This document shows, in pieces, positions 25,449 through 38,828 of a stretch of 64,000 nt of DNA. The notes beneath the pieces were generated by a model. It worked only from the letters and a program-made list of their open reading frames with translations, was not told where the DNA came from and searched no databases. Numbering within the stretch: position 1 is the stretch's first letter; every line of letters begins with the position of its first letter. Made by a program: the position numbers and the translations under genes. This DNA is from Monilinia fructicola (lineage: Eukaryota; Ascomycota; Leotiomycetes; Helotiales; Sclerotiniaceae), in the NCBI GenBank assembly GCA_008692225.1, contig VICG01000011.1:372001-436000 (forward strand). The letters run 5' to 3'.

Positions 25449-26441
25449 TTATAGAAGATAAATTTTTAGACTTTTTATTTATAAAATTTTATTAGCCTCG
25501 AACGAAGTAAGGATTAAGGGTTTAGAGGCTGATCCTTATTAAAAATGATTAAACGAATGTAAAGTTAAAAATATTATAATTATATACTAAAGTAAGTTAA
25601 TAAAGATTAATTAAATAGAATACGAAAAGTTAAAAAGGGAAAAGATCTTTAAGAGCCTTAAAGATCTCTTTTATATATAATATCGCTTGGTGTGATGAGA
25701 TATCACGTGCCTAAAGCACGTGATATACGTTATATAAATAATAAAAATACTAAAAAATTGAATATAATCTTTTAAAATTTTATATTCTTTATTTTATTAA
25801 TATTAATTTTAATAATATATAATATTTTTTTATTTAAAAAATTATTATCATAATCTATTTCTCTTTATTTATTATTATATAAGATTTTAGATTATTTTAA
25901 TAATTAATTAATTTATAATTATTTATTTTTAAAAACGTTAAAACGTATAAGATATAAAGCCGTGTATAATATAGGGAGCTCGATTATATATAGATTTTAT
26001 TAAAAAGTATAACGAAATATTTATAATAATTTAATTAAATCGATTTTAAATGATTTATAAACTTTTATAATAACCTTAAATTCTCCTTATATAAATAATT
26101 TAACTTATATTTATTATAGGGTATTAGATTTTATAATTAAGATTAGTTTCTAAATTAATTATCTATTATAAATATAACGATGATTACAAAAGAAGATATT
26201 AGTAATATAGTCGATATTAGGAATATATTAGTAAAAGTAACGTTACTAATATAGTTTATAAATAAATAGTTTAAATAAAATAAATAAAGATAATCTTTAT
26301 TACGATTTATATTTTTATTTTTAAATATAGTAAATTATAATATATATTTAATATAACTAATTATATTAAAAAATTTAAAAGAATTTTAAATAAAAAATTA
26401 TAAATTGTTTTCTTAAGTTTTTAATTTTATATAGTTCTAAG

Positions 26442-26601
26442 ACTAGCACTCGCGGAAAATAAATTTTCAGACTATAGATTCTTCGAATTTTATTACTTAC
26501 TTAATGGGGGCTAGCCCCCAAACCCCAATCCTCACTTCGTTCGAGGCTAATAAAATTCTACGAATCCATAATCTAAAAATTTATTTTCCGCGAGTGCTAG
26601 T
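26442..26601. mobile_element. 160-bp palindromic MITE-like element
   Basis: Arms of about 54 bp form an inverted repeat: ACTAGCACTCGCGGAAAATA at 26442 is matched by TATTTTCCGCGAGTGCTAGT ending at 26601, with few mismatches up to the inner TTTTATTA/TAATAAAA. The centre contains a perfect 14-bp palindrome, GGGGGCTAGCCCCC (26506-26519). Its right end passes directly into the (AAT)n array. A diverged half-copy in the opposite orientation lies at 25447-25525 (TAAATTTTTAGAC, TTTTATTAGCCTCGAACGAA). Confidence 0.75.
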
Positions 26602-27031
<430 letters not shown>

Positions 27032-27187
27032 TAGTAACAAAAAAGAAAACAACAACATTCATTTGCATCTCGCAACGTTATCAATGAAATACATTAAATC
27101 AAATTGAAATGGCCGTTCCGGTTTTTTTTAGTGCAAAATGCTAAATAAATAAAAGGAAGGAGGGGCGACACGTAGGGTGAGCGATTG

Positions 27188-27668
27188 AATGTTTTTTTTT
27201 AATAGAACTATGAGAAAAAGCAATTGTAAAAGAAGAGTAGAACAAAGCAGTGCAGAGCAGAGCAGTATGAGAACGTTTGAAGAATAGAGTTTCATCTTGA
27301 TATCACATAACTTGATGGATATTGCTCGAGTAGATATAAGTATATCTAAGTATGTACAAAGATTTTAAAATCTAGCTAGCAAAGACACAAATTTAAAACA
27401 TCTTTTTTTCATTCTTTATTCCCTTCCCGAGGTCTCTCTTTCATCATCTAAAGAAAGGGATGCGCTATAAAATATATAATACAACCGAAAAGTGCAAGTT
27501 GCACTTTGATAATCCAGATATCGAATTGATACCAGCTGTGCTTTATGATATGACGTTTAAATCATGAATCATAAATCATGATACCCTTTAAACCAAATGG
27601 GTATGCAGATATTCACCCTGTTCTGCCATCCATCCCAGTTCCATCCGCACCACGTAGCTGACCCCAAC
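27188..27668. other. Spacer between TIR element and P450 gene
   Basis: 480 bp containing the 3' UTR of the P450 gene. No other feature seen. Confidence 0.5.
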
Positions 27669-29375
27669 CTAATTCAAATCCTTCGTCCTCTCTTCTGCCT
27701 CCATCATCCACTGCTGCAACTTTTCCTCATCTCTTACTCGGAATCCGACTTTGAATGGATATGGATCAGTGGTTAAACTTGTCTTGATGGAATTACATTC
27801 AAGGGCATCCAAGATTGGTCTATCTTTTGGATCCTTGGGCGCCACAATTCGAAAGGCGGTAAATATTCTAATGAAAGCGGTAAAGAGTTCTCTATTCGCA
27901 AGATGTGACCCTGCACACATGCGGGAACCGGCACCATATGCATAGTGGGGAGTACCACCCCCTTCAAGGTTATCGAGGTAGCGTTCGACGGAGAATTCAG
28001 TGGGTTGTTTGAAATGGCTTGGATCATAGTCGGCGGCCCATGCGTTCTATCATTGCGTTAGGATGGAGAGCATTGGGGGTATGTAGGGGGCTGACCATGT
28101 AGAAAGTAGTACCGGCAGGAACAGTTGCGCCTTTGTACTCGATATCTTTAATGCTAGTTCTTGGGAGACAGATAGGAATGACGGTGAAGAATCGAAGAAC
28201 TTCTCGGACAAAGGCAGTAACATATGGGACCTTTTCCTCAAGAAGACAACGTTCCCACGCATCTCCATCGGGGTAAACTTTCATGATTTCCTCATAGGCG
28301 CGCTCTTGGATCTCTTGACCATGTTCGGATGACAGGTATGCAATGCCCATGATCAAATTACCAGGAACTGTATCAAGACCAGCGGAAACCATGGTGAGGC
28401 AGATAGATTTAAGTTCATCTAAAATCATCAGTATATTGTTTTGGTGAAGTATCTGAATGACGTACTCTCGTTCAACTTTGCCTCTGGATCCTTGATGATA
28501 TTTCCCGTAATGCACGGGTTGTCTGTTCCATCGGCAATTTGTTTCTTAAGTTTGGCCAACAAGAAATGCAAGTACTTGTCTCTCCTTTCTCGGTACTTGA
28601 CAGCCTCCGTGTTTGACTTGGGTAACAATCTCAACAATGGGATATAATCTTGCCAGTTGTTACTCGTCGATCTGAAATTGCTAACGGCTCTCTCGACATC
28701 ACAAATCTCTTGAAGCAAATCCTTATCTCTAACTTCATGCAGTCTCGATCCATAGTTCAAGGTTAAAGATGTGTTGAGAGCAAACCTTTGAAAGTATGAG
28801 ATGGGATCAATATCCACTTGGCCGTTCTTACTATCATTGAGCAATTCTCTGATGGACACCTTGGACTCCAGATCGATGATCGGCATGTAAGATTGAACCG
28901 CAGGTCGATTCAACGCAGTCGCTGCCGCCTTTCTTCTTTGCTTGCAAGATTCATCCCATGGGGACGTACCAATAGTGAAACCTTGAGAAGAAGAGACGAC
29001 ACTATGGAAAGTATGAAGGGTAGGACGTGAAATCAAGGCCGATTGATTGGTGACCCAAAAGTGACGAACGGAATCAAAAGTATTGACAAATACAATTCTC
29101 TACTTATGATTAGTATGATATCCTTCCAACGGATGATATGCTTATCCTACTCTATTTCCTAATCGCACTTGAAAAACCGCTCCATACTTCTCAGCCAATC
29201 TTCTCGCTACCTTTGCATGACTGACACCAAATTCAAGAAGACTTCCAAAGAGAGGATATCCAGGTATTTCAGGTATATTCTTGATCTTTGGAGTATCCGT
29301 ACGATTAAGATACCTTACGATGAAAAAGACCGTAGCGATAATGGCGATGGCTATTGTTTGAGGAGACATTGTCAC
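27669..29375 (-). CDS. phacA: Cytochrome P450, phenylacetate 2-hydroxylase type (CYP504-like)
   Basis: A microsomal haem monooxygenase that by family converts phenylacetate to 2-hydroxyphenylacetate, feeding the homogentisate pathway. Exons: 29375-29151, 29099-28466, 28418-28096 and 28046-27669; 519 residues with no frame problem. Visible: an N-terminal membrane anchor (TIAIAIIATVFFIVRYL); the proline-rich hinge PEIPGYPLFGSLLEFG; the CYP504-typical stretch NRPAVQSYMPIIDLES; the I-helix SAGLDT; the K-helix ExxR in VREVLRFF; and the haem loop YAYGAGSRMCAGSHLANRE with the Cys ligand. MSP at 29369 is an alternative start two codons in. It is divergent from the homogentisate dioxygenase gene. CYP504B-type 3-hydroxyphenylacetate hydroxylase is the main alternative. 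Confidence 0.87.
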
Positions 29376-30800
29376 GAGATGATCAATGCAGATGAGAAGA
29401 ATGAAGATGGAAGTGAGGAGAAAGTCAATGGGTACGTGGATGAAAGGAAAGTGATGATTGAAGAAGGGATAGACGATATATAGGCAGACAGGCAGGCAGG
29501 TAGGTAGGTAGATTGATCAGCGAGACGTAATGAGTCTCTTCCAATCTCATACGCGTGTCCTTTTGAAGTTATGGAGTAATTCAAGGTCACATCTGCAAGA
29601 GCTAATTGTTTTCCAAAATTATAATATATATGGATAGATTGGATAGATTGGATCGATATCCTCAGTTAGAAAAGGAAATCAAATGATTGGTTGATGGAAA
29701 TAATAGATGTGTGGAGAGAATGGAACTCAAACGAGGATCCATGGATATGTTTAGATATCCAACATTCCGCGCGGGTTCTCTTCCGTACCTTGATGTGGGT
29801 TACTAGGATAAGGGAGGGGAAGGGAAGGGAAGGGAAGGGAAGGAAGGGAAGGAAGGGAGGGAAGGGAAAGGGAAAGGGAAGGAAGGATAGAGTCAGAGAA
29901 GGAAGGATAGACTAATGAGGAAAGGAAGGATAGACTACAGCAGCGGGAAGGGACGTTACTCGGTACAAAGAGGACCTCCCATAGTAAGCAGTGAATGATG
30001 AAACTACAAGTAACCTTGCGCCAAAAAGCAACAGATACGACTGGGTGGACCAGCAGGGATTAGTAATAACCTGAAGCTCCAGGGCTCTTCTATAGAATCT
30101 ATACTCCCTCCGTACGAGTTGGTACTCCGTACTGTATCATCTGCTGTCTGTAACCTTACTGTCACCAAATACATGTCCACGGGTAAGAAAGATTACATAC
30201 ATCCATGGATCTACCTAGTACCTGGACCGTGCCCCATTCACTGTTGATCTCAAGTACGAGTACCGGACATCGAGAGTAGAACAGTCCTATCATGGCGGAA
30301 CTCATTCCGTTCGTCTCAGAAAATATGATCAATGTGACGAAACGTCATGAATGCTCTTGGTATTGTTTGGTAGAGACCCCGCATGCGGAATGCAATGGAA
30401 TGGAATGTTCACGGGTATGTATGAACGGAGGATGTACAGTATGCCCGCGCAGTGATGATCTGCGCATCAATTGATTAGACAGTCACACAGTAATACAGTA
30501 TAGCGTTGCTGCATTGCTGCATTGCTGCATTGCGGTGTCGATGTATCCATCCAGGTGATTGGTGAAGAGGAGCAACGAAGATGCAAAAGGTTATATCTTG
30601 AAAGAAATATCATATAATAAACAAATATCTACCGACCTACGTAATAATTATTCAAGAAACTCTTTCGCCCATCTAACTGGTCTTCAGTCTATCATCAATC
30701 CATCAATCATATCATCTTTGCATTTATTCCTCTTCACATCCTTACTCAAACTCTCCATCCCCTTCCCCGTCCTTATCAAAATACCCTATCATCTCCCAAT
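29376..30800. promoter_or_regulatory. Shared divergent promoter region of the P450 and homogentisate dioxygenase genes
   Basis: 1.4 kb between two divergent genes of one pathway, so likely to hold common regulatory sites. It contains a purine tract, GCTGCATT-type octamer repeats (about 30505-30532), a GGCAG/GGTAG repeat near 29490-29510, and pyrimidine-rich sequence just before the dioxygenase start. No site can be assigned to a named factor from sequence alone. Confidence 0.5.
29813..29892. repeat. GGGAA/GGAAGG purine microsatellite
   Basis: An uninterrupted purine strand of GGGAAGGGAA-type repeats, about 80 bp, in the divergent promoter region. Confidence 0.9.
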
Positions 30801-32358
30801 ATGCCCGTCACAAAGTTCGATACGCCAGAGAAATACAAATATCAGAATGGTTTCGGTTCATATCATGAGTACGCATATCTCCATCTCATCCCTCCTCTCA
30901 TCCCTCCTCTCCCCCGTCCCCTCCTGGTCTCATCTCCCATCTAATCACCTTTGCAGATCTGAAGCTATCCCGGGTGCTCTTCCAATAGGTGCCAACTCTC
31001 CTCAGAAACCACCATATGGTTTGTACGCCGAAAAACTATCCGGGACCGCTTTCACAGCACCACGACATGAAAATCAACAATCATGGCTCTATCGAATCCT
31101 GCCAGCCGCATCACATCAACCCTTTACCGCTCGTGAAGCTTCATCATATAACACAAATCCAGAAGGAAACAAATTGCATCAGATACCAAACCAATTGAGA
31201 TGGGATCCGTTTGATCTGGATGAGACGGTAGATTGGGTACACAGTTTTGAAGTTGGTAGCAGGAGCTGGGGATCCACCTTGAAACATGGGATTGGAATCT
31301 TCATATTCGCGGCCGGGAAGAGTATGGCCAAGAATGAAGCATTCTATAGTGCCGATGGAGATTTCTTAATCGTGGCACAACATGGCGTGTTGGATATCCA
31401 AACCGAGCTCGGGAATCTTCTCGTTCGACCGAATGAAATTTGTGTGATCCCTCGAGGAATCAGATACCGAGTCGACCTTCCACACGGACCCGTCCGGGGA
31501 TACATTTTGGAATTGTATTCGGGGCATTTCCAACTCCCAGAACTGGGACCCATTGGTTCAAACTCTCTAGCAAACGCTCGCGATTTCCAAGCCCCGGTTG
31601 CGCATTTTCGAACAAGATACCAATGGCCAATTTAAGATCCTGTCCAAGTTTAGTGGACATCTTTTCGAAGCTACTCAAAACCCACACACCATTCGACGTC
31701 GTGGCTTGGCACGGCCTCTACTACCCATACAAATACGATCTCGGCCGTTTCAACACCATCGGAAGTATCTCATTCGACCATCCGGACCCAAGCATCTTTA
31801 CCGTCCTCACGGCTCCCTCGGACCACGTCGGTACCGCCATCGCCGATTTCGTCATCTTTCCTCCGCGCTGGCTCGTCGGCGAAGACACCTTCCGACCACC
31901 ATGGTACCACCGCAACACCATGTCCGAATTCATGGGCCTCATCGGCGGCGAATACGATGCGAAAAACTGGAGGGGGTTTCCAACCCGCGGGCGCTTCCCT
32001 ACATAACATCATGTCAGCTCATGGTCCCGACGCAGGCACTCACGCTAAGGCATCCCATGCGCCGTTGAAACCGGCCAAGGTTGGAGAAGGCAGCATGGCC
32101 TTCATGTTTGAGAGTTGTTTGATGGTGGGCGTCACGGAGTGGGGATTAAAGCAATGTCGAAAGGTTCAGGAGAATTACAACGCGGAGAGCTGGACTCCGC
32201 TGCCGGCGCATTTTCAGATTCCCCCGGGACTCGAGAAGATTAGTCACTTGGTGTCGGGCGAGATCGAGGGTCCAATTGATGTTGGGAGGAGTGTTGGTGG
32301 TGAGGGTGACGGCGCGACGAAGGAAGTCAATAAAGGGACGCTGCCACATTATACTTAG
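30801..32358 (+). CDS. hmgA: Homogentisate 1,2-dioxygenase, three apparent frameshifts
   Basis: An Fe(II) enzyme opening the homogentisate ring to maleylacetoacetate. Exon 1 is 30801-30868 ([19 protein letters not shown]), an 88-nt intron follows, and exon 2 is 30957-32358; about 488 residues after repair. Family segments include [59 protein letters not shown], the iron-ligand regions [16 protein letters not shown] (His, Glu) and [16 protein letters not shown] (His). The frame needs one base fewer in T4 31605-31608, A4 31677-31680 and A5 31962-31966; each repair rejoins conserved sequence. Product removal would follow through maleylacetoacetate isomerase (not in this window) and the fumarylacetoacetase at 16300. 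Loss or error: see findings. Confidence 0.93.
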
Positions 32359-32740
32359 GCCGTCGAGAGCAGTCTTCGTTCGTGTACACCAGTCGCATTT
32401 GGATGGCGGTTTGCGAATGACTTTATAAATTTTCATCATGCCACCTCATATCATATCATATCATATCATCGTAGCATATCATCGTATCATCATGTTATAT
32501 CACATCATCCCATCCCATCCCCCGGAATCCCAACATCAAAACGAAAACCAAGTAAAATCACCCCATCAAATAGCCTCATCTAGATCCTAGAATTACCCAT
32601 CTACCTACCAATTAAGACTATAAATTAAGACTTGTTTCAGAGAGTTTAAAACTATTTTAAGCGCCTGTTTACTGTCAAAGAATACCTACCTAGGTAGGTA
32701 ATCATCTATTTTAAATAAAATACGAGAGTATATCAGGGTG
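32359..32740. other. 3' flank of homogentisate dioxygenase, with (ATATC)n
   Basis: Contains a short TCATA-pentamer microsatellite (about 32445-32470) and then gradually A+T-rich sequence leading into the next transposon block. No gene seen. Confidence 0.55.
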
Positions 32741-35700
32741 AACTATATATATTATTTTTTAAAATCCTCGTTGGGATTACAAGTAAGCGAGCTCCCTATA
32801 TCATATCATACACGTCCCTATATCTTATACGTTTTTCAAAAAGTCGAAAATCAATAAATAGAATTAATTAATAAAACACCTATTTATATTATAGTATAAA
32901 ATTTAAATATTATATATTTTCAATAGCTTTTAATGGTTTTATAAAAAGAAAACTTGTAAAATTAAAGATATTAAAATATTAATTATAATTTTAAAAATGT
33001 ATATTTAATTATTATAGAAAATTAAATAACTTTTTGTAAATTATAAAAAATAGGTGTTTTTTATTTTGATAATACTTTTTAATATTATTAAACTTTAGAT
33101 AATTAAAAGATATTAAATTTATTTTATAAATATTTAAAGATTATATTAAATCTAATTTATTAAAAATTAATAATTAAGAAAATATTTCTTAAAAATAGAT
33201 TTATTATAATAGATTAAAGATGTTTGAATAAAAGAATAAAATGTTATATAGATATTAATTAGAAGTTTTATATATATTAAAAAAGAAGAAAGAATATATT
33301 ATAAAAAATATAAGAAAAGCTTATAATTTTTATATTATATAATATATAATATTGTTTTTAAAAAAAAGATTCTTTTTATTATATATATAAGTAAATCAAG
33401 ATTGTTATTAAAAGAAATTAAAAACATATTATAATTTCGATTTAATACTAAGTTTAAAAGATTTATTTTTTAATATAAGTATTATTTTCTATATACTAAT
33501 CGCTTTAGAAAATTAATAATTTGAATTATGAAATTTTTGATTGAAAATAATTATATAATTTTTTATTTTAAAAAACTTATATATAGTAGATTTATATAAT
33601 GATAATATATAAGCTACTCGGAGATCTTCTAAGGGGTTATAGGTTGTTTATTTTATTTTTCCTAGTACGATCTTATAGATTCGAAGAATTTTAGTTCATC
33701 AATTTGTTATATTATATAATTATTATATTTGTATTATAAAAGGTTCAAAATGCAAAAATAGAAACCTTAAATCCTTAACGGCTTATATAATTAATTATAA
33801 GTATTCCGCGAAAATTTTAATTGGTCGAATATTAATAAGCAAAAAACCTTAATTTTTTAATGTTAACTTTTCGTTTTGCTTTTAAAGCTTAATTATTTCG
33901 ATCATTTCGACTATTTTCAAAGATGATCAACCATTTCGGTCATTCCATTCCGGCCAATCCATTCCGGCCATTCCATTTCGGCCCATTTCATTTCGGGCAT
34001 TCCATTCCGGCTATTTCATAAGTCGCCTACCCTACTTCTCGCCACCCCCCCCATTTGGCCAGCATTTCACACCAAAAACGGCCATTTTAACGTATTTATA
34101 ACTCTACGAAAAGTGAATATATATTTTTTAAATTTGAACTAAATCTTTTATATATAATTATTAATAGATTTTGAAAATCTTAAATTTTTGCGATTTTTTT
34201 ATAAAGAGTAATCAAAGATTATAGAAAATTAAAATTTTCGGTTTTGGATTTGTATAGAAATCACATACAAAATTGAAACTTTGAAAAAAATAACTATAAC
34301 TTTTAGATTAAAATAGTTGAAAATAATTTATAATTTTTTTGAAAATCTATAAATCAATATACAATAAATACGCTATTTAAAATATATATAATAATTTTAA
34401 TTATTGAGTAAATTAAAATTATAAATTTTTTATCTAAAATTTTATCGTTAAAATCTAAGAATTTTTATCAAACATTTATTATAAATAATAATATATTCGA
34501 TTAAGATTGGTTTTAAGATTCTTTCATTTTTTTAGATTATTTTTAGCTATTTTTGTTAAATAAATATAATTTCTTTTTAAATATTTTCATTTTATATAAG
34601 ATTTATATACAAATCTAAAATTAGAATTTTAATTTTTTATAATCTTTTATTACTCTTTATAAAGAAATCACGAAAATTTAAGATTTTCAAACTGTATTGA
34701 TTAATATATACTAATTCATTATTTAAAATTTTAATTAATTATATTAATTAATTAAGAATTTATTAATACGTTAAAATGGCCGTTTTTGGTGTGAAATGCT
34801 GGCCAAATGAGGGGGGTGGCGAGAAGTAGGGTAGGCGACTTAAGGGGGGTAGCGAGAAATAGAGTAGGCGATTTAGATTATATATTAGATTTAAATAATA
34901 AAGAATATATTATTATATTATTAATTAAACTATATTAGAACTAGCTTTTATATCCTTTTTAAAATTTTAAAAAATAATAAATCTCAACTTTTTATAAAGA
35001 GTTATTATAGAATATAATAATATTATTTTACTATTATTATTTTTTCCTTAATATTAAAATATTTTTAAATAATTTAATCTCTATTAACTCGTTCTAGTAT
35101 ATAATCGTAATATTTAACTATTAAAATATTATAAATAGAATTTACTTCTTTTATTATTATTAAATATAATTATATAAGTTTAATTATACTATTAAATAAA
35201 TTATTTAATATAAAAATAAATCTCTTATATTCTATTATACTATTATTTATTTAAAGTTATTTTTTATAATATTAAAATTTTATAATAAGTATTAAAAAAT
35301 ACTAAAGCTATTAAACTTTAAATTTATATAAAGTTATATTAAGATATAGTTAAATAATTATAAGTTTTATATTTACGTATAGTATTTTTTAAAACGCGTT
35401 TAATTATATATTTATTATTATATTTATTTTATTTATAACGTTTACTATAAAAAAAAGACGATAGTAGTATAATTAGTATTATTTATATATTAGTAAGAAT
35501 AATATAATTAATCTAGTTATCGTTTTACGAAAAGTAATTTAATTAATAAAATTTATAAATAAATAGATTAAATAGTTTTATAAAAGATAAGTATTATTAC
35601 GATTTGTTTTTTCTATAAATACGATATATATTTAGAAGCTAGATATTTTTCTAGAAATATAAATAGATACTTACTATATAAATATATCTTATTATATCTT

Positions 35701-35880
35701 AATCTTATAATAAATAAAAATAAAATTTAATATAAGAATAAAATAATATAATAACGAATAAGTAAAATACCTACTCACCTACCTATCTAACCCCTTATTT
35801 ATAAAAGTAAACTTAACCTTAAACCCCTAATCAATCTAATAAACATAACCCTCTCATTTCATATACACCAAAAGAAAATA
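32740..35880. mobile_element. A+T-rich decayed transposon block with a nested TIR element
   Basis: Almost pure A/T sequence without ORFs, typical of RIP. Two stretches tie it to element 1. The segment at 33671-33900 (GATTCGAAGAAT, GGTTCAAAATGCAAAAA, AGTAAGCAAAAAACCTTAAT on a parallel course) matches 24410-24625. CGAGCTCCCTATAT near 32788 matches 25975-25990 in reverse orientation. The inserted copy at 34021-34840 interrupts it. Outer boundaries are approximate: I cannot define its own ends. Confidence 0.6.
34021..34840. mobile_element. 820-bp TIR element with TA target duplication (Tc1/mariner-like, non-autonomous)
   Basis: The ends are inverted repeats of about 77 bp that match at nearly every position: AGTCGCCTACCCTACTTCTC at the left, GAGAAGTAGGGTAGGCGACT at the right, then GCCACCCCCC, ATTTGGCCAGCATTTCACAC and CAAAAACGGCCATTTTAACG. 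The element is flanked by TA on both sides (34019-34020 and 34841-34842), the duplication typical of Tc1/mariner-type elements. The interior is A+T-rich and has no ORF. The well-preserved ends make this the youngest of the three copies. A second, partial end-like sequence (GGGGGGTAGCGAGAAATAGA) follows at 34844. Confidence 0.85.
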
Positions 35881-37854
35881 GAAGAAAAAGAAACAAACAA
35901 AATAAAATAAAATGCCTCAGATTAACACTACTCAACACGAAAAAGGGTATAGCGCACGAAAATCACACACACACACACACCTATCCCCGAAACCCAATCT
36001 AGGCCTCCCGCGCGGTGATCCAACGCTGGAAGTTCCAGGAGTTACCCGATGCAGACTACAGTATACAGTACCGTAGCTTTCCCCCTCCCCATCTCGGATT
36101 GGTTCGCGATGCAGGTGGGACGTGACGGCCTCTGCGTTCAGTAGGTAGGTTGCCGATGCTGGAAATAGAGTTTGGGATGTGCAGCACGGGGATGGTGTGA
36201 AGAGGAAGCGTTGCGTGATGGAACGGGATGGGGTTGAATTGATGGAATGGATTGCATTGCAGGATGGGTCCATCCATGGATGGATGGAGTGTTGTGTGGG
36301 ATGATTCGATGGTATGGAGAGGTTACCCCTCACGCGAGCGGCCAATGGGATGGGGATGGTGATGTTACCCCTCTTTTTGGGGGTGATGGTGAAACTTTAT
36401 CGTTGGATGGGGTTGGTGTGATTTGATGGATGGATGGATGGATGATGGTTGAATGGATGATGAATGGATGGATGGGTTTGACATAATGGTTTGATGTCAT
36501 GCGATGGAAAGGGTTGGTTGACGGATGGATGAATGGATGGATGGTGTATGGAGATCCGTTTTTGGATTGTAACCTTATAAATCGACGCATGCTTTAGATA
36601 AATAAGTAAACATAAAAGTATATCTTCACCCTCTCTTCTTCTTCTCCCTCCTCCTCTTCTGCTTCAATGCAGCTCAGATGATATCCATCCTATCAATCCC
36701 TGTTTCAATTCCCAATCAGCATGGAATGGAGTGATGTTAATCATCACATGATGTGACGTGAATCATCAGCAGATTTGTGAGCGAAACCTGGGGTATGATC
36801 CACTTCCCCAGTTTTTAGTCCCGTGCGGCTTGGTGACTATCGAAGCTTGGAGCTAGAATCGGTTCTAGGCTTACCGGACCAGGGAGCAGTTGTCGCGGCT
36901 AGACTTCTTTGGGCCGAGGATGATACTACTTTTGGAATGGGGTGATGTGATGATTTAATGGGATGATTTACGATGGGAGTACTCGAATAGTAACGTTATG
37001 TTGATGGTGGTGGAACATGTTACCGACACTGGCTGCATGATGAATGTGACTTGATTGGGAAGTTCACGTATGGATGGATGAAGGGATCCATGTGCATTGA
37101 TTGTTTTGGAAGGGTCAAAGTAGGTGTGGTGAAGTACCTAGGGAGTCGTTTGACGAATGAAATGGTGTGGTTTGGATTCAACATCTAGGATTTGGATTAT
37201 GTAAGGTTCCCTAGGTATGTGTTTGCAGGTGATTTTACATCTCGAGTCAATTTGACAAGAGATAATTCATGTTTTAGGAATAGTTTCTTCTATAATTAAT
37301 CGTCATTCATCAATCATCAATCATCAATCTTGGAACGTTAATCCATTCACGTTAATCCCTTTTGATTCGGATATTCGGAACCAATCATCGTCTCATTCGT
37401 TGTTGCGTGACCATGATGATACATTAGAGAGTTTCCCCTCATTTCAAACATCTCATAACCCAACCCTTTTAATCCATTCCTCTCTCGTTCTTTCTCTCCT
37501 TCCTCCTTTGTCCATCACCCACATACTTTCACATCCATCCTTCAATTACTCATATATCCATCCATCCATCCATCCATCCATCAACCAACCTATCGTACCT
37601 GAATTCATTACACACACCAACCATTTCCCTCCACATATTTCATCCTTCCTGATACTTCCCTCGTCTACATCCATCAACAGAAAGATCACCTAATCTCCAA
37701 GATTCATTCAATCATCAAACAACAAATCAAGTTGTTTGATACAAATCATCACCTCACATTGTCTTGTCTCTTGATCAATCATCTTGAGATATCCGTCTCA
37801 ACTACTCTTTGATTACTTCAAGTAATACAAACAAACTCAACCCATCTATCAATC
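35881..37854. other. Intergenic region with ATGG and CCAT microsatellites
   Basis: 2 kb of ordinary composition upstream of the next gene. Holds (ATGG)n-type tracts at about 36240-36295 and 36420-36545 and a CATC tract at 37558-37585. The proximal part is pyrimidine-rich, as usual for a fungal promoter and long 5' UTR. ORFs here are repeat-derived. Confidence 0.5.
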
Positions 37855-38828
37855 ATGTCTGCCGATACAGCAACTCAACCCATCAATACAGCAAACGCTG
37901 TTCAAGATGGTGATCCATCACCTTTGACTAAAGTTGATTCTGCCGTTCAAGGTTTATCGAGTAGTCCTACTGAAGAAAAGACTACCAAGCATAGAAGAAC
38001 CAGTTCGAGTGCTCCTGGTGTGTGGAACATTAATGACTTAGGTATGGACTTCTCGTTTCTTTCTCCTTCCTTCCCATGTATACTTGTTACCCTTTCATCT
38101 TCCTCTTTCATCAAACAGATATTAATGTCATGAATAGAGAAGAGGGGCAAAGAACTAGAACTTGCGAAAGAAACTCAAAAGCTGAACTGGTACGTACTAC
38201 CCCCACCCCACTGCATCAACAATATACCCTTATATCACACATGTACTTTGTGATAGATGACTGATGATGAAATGTATCTCAGGCGTATAAATAAATCACC
38301 CATGGCTCTGGATGACCCGGAAAAGGGTTACTTGAAGAAATCTCTCACTACACCACCTGTCAAGAAGATTGACTTACACTTCCCTCTTGGATTGGAGGTG
38401 ACGGCGAGAAATATGAAGGGTGTTACCATCAAGGATGCGTTAGATGCCATCTATAAGCAATTCCGAAAGAAGGTATGTTCTCTTCGTTATGTCTGGCTGC
38501 ACAATTTTCTCATTAACTTGTTCATCTGCCATAATCACAAAGAAATTTACTAATACTTCTCAAACAGGCTGATGATGAACTCGAAACTCCAGTTCTGGCT
38601 GGCTTCGAATGGGATAAAGAAGAATCGTGGACTCGACTCATCGTGCATTGCAAGAAAGAAGGTGCACCACAACCCAAGAAGAAGAGCAAGAAAGCCGGTA
38701 AAGAAGGTGAAGAGTTGTGTAGTTCCACTACCATTCTCCACTTGTACCAAAGTCTCTTTTGCCTACTCGTAAACTACACTTGTGATTCGACTAGAGCATG
38801 GACGGCGTGCGTGAAATGGATGGATTAA
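37855..38828 (+). CDS. Conserved fungal protein of unknown function, one apparent frameshift
   Basis: Exons: 37855-38041, 38119-38189, 38283-38472 and 38568-38828; about 235 residues. A disordered N-terminus (MSADTATQPINTANAV) precedes the conserved region: INVMNREEGKELELAKETQK, MALDDPEKGYLKKSLTTPPV, DLHFPLGLEVTARNMKGVTI, DALDAIYKQFRKK and AGFEWDKEESWTRLIVH. A Lys-rich PKKKSKKAGKEGE follows. Exon 2 needs one base fewer in the G4 run 38144-38147 to read GKELELAKETQ. I recall close relatives annotated as hypothetical fungal proteins (possibly the DUF6699 group, not certain). The last 36 residues after KEGEEL look non-conserved, so the true stop may lie earlier. Confidence 0.72.
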
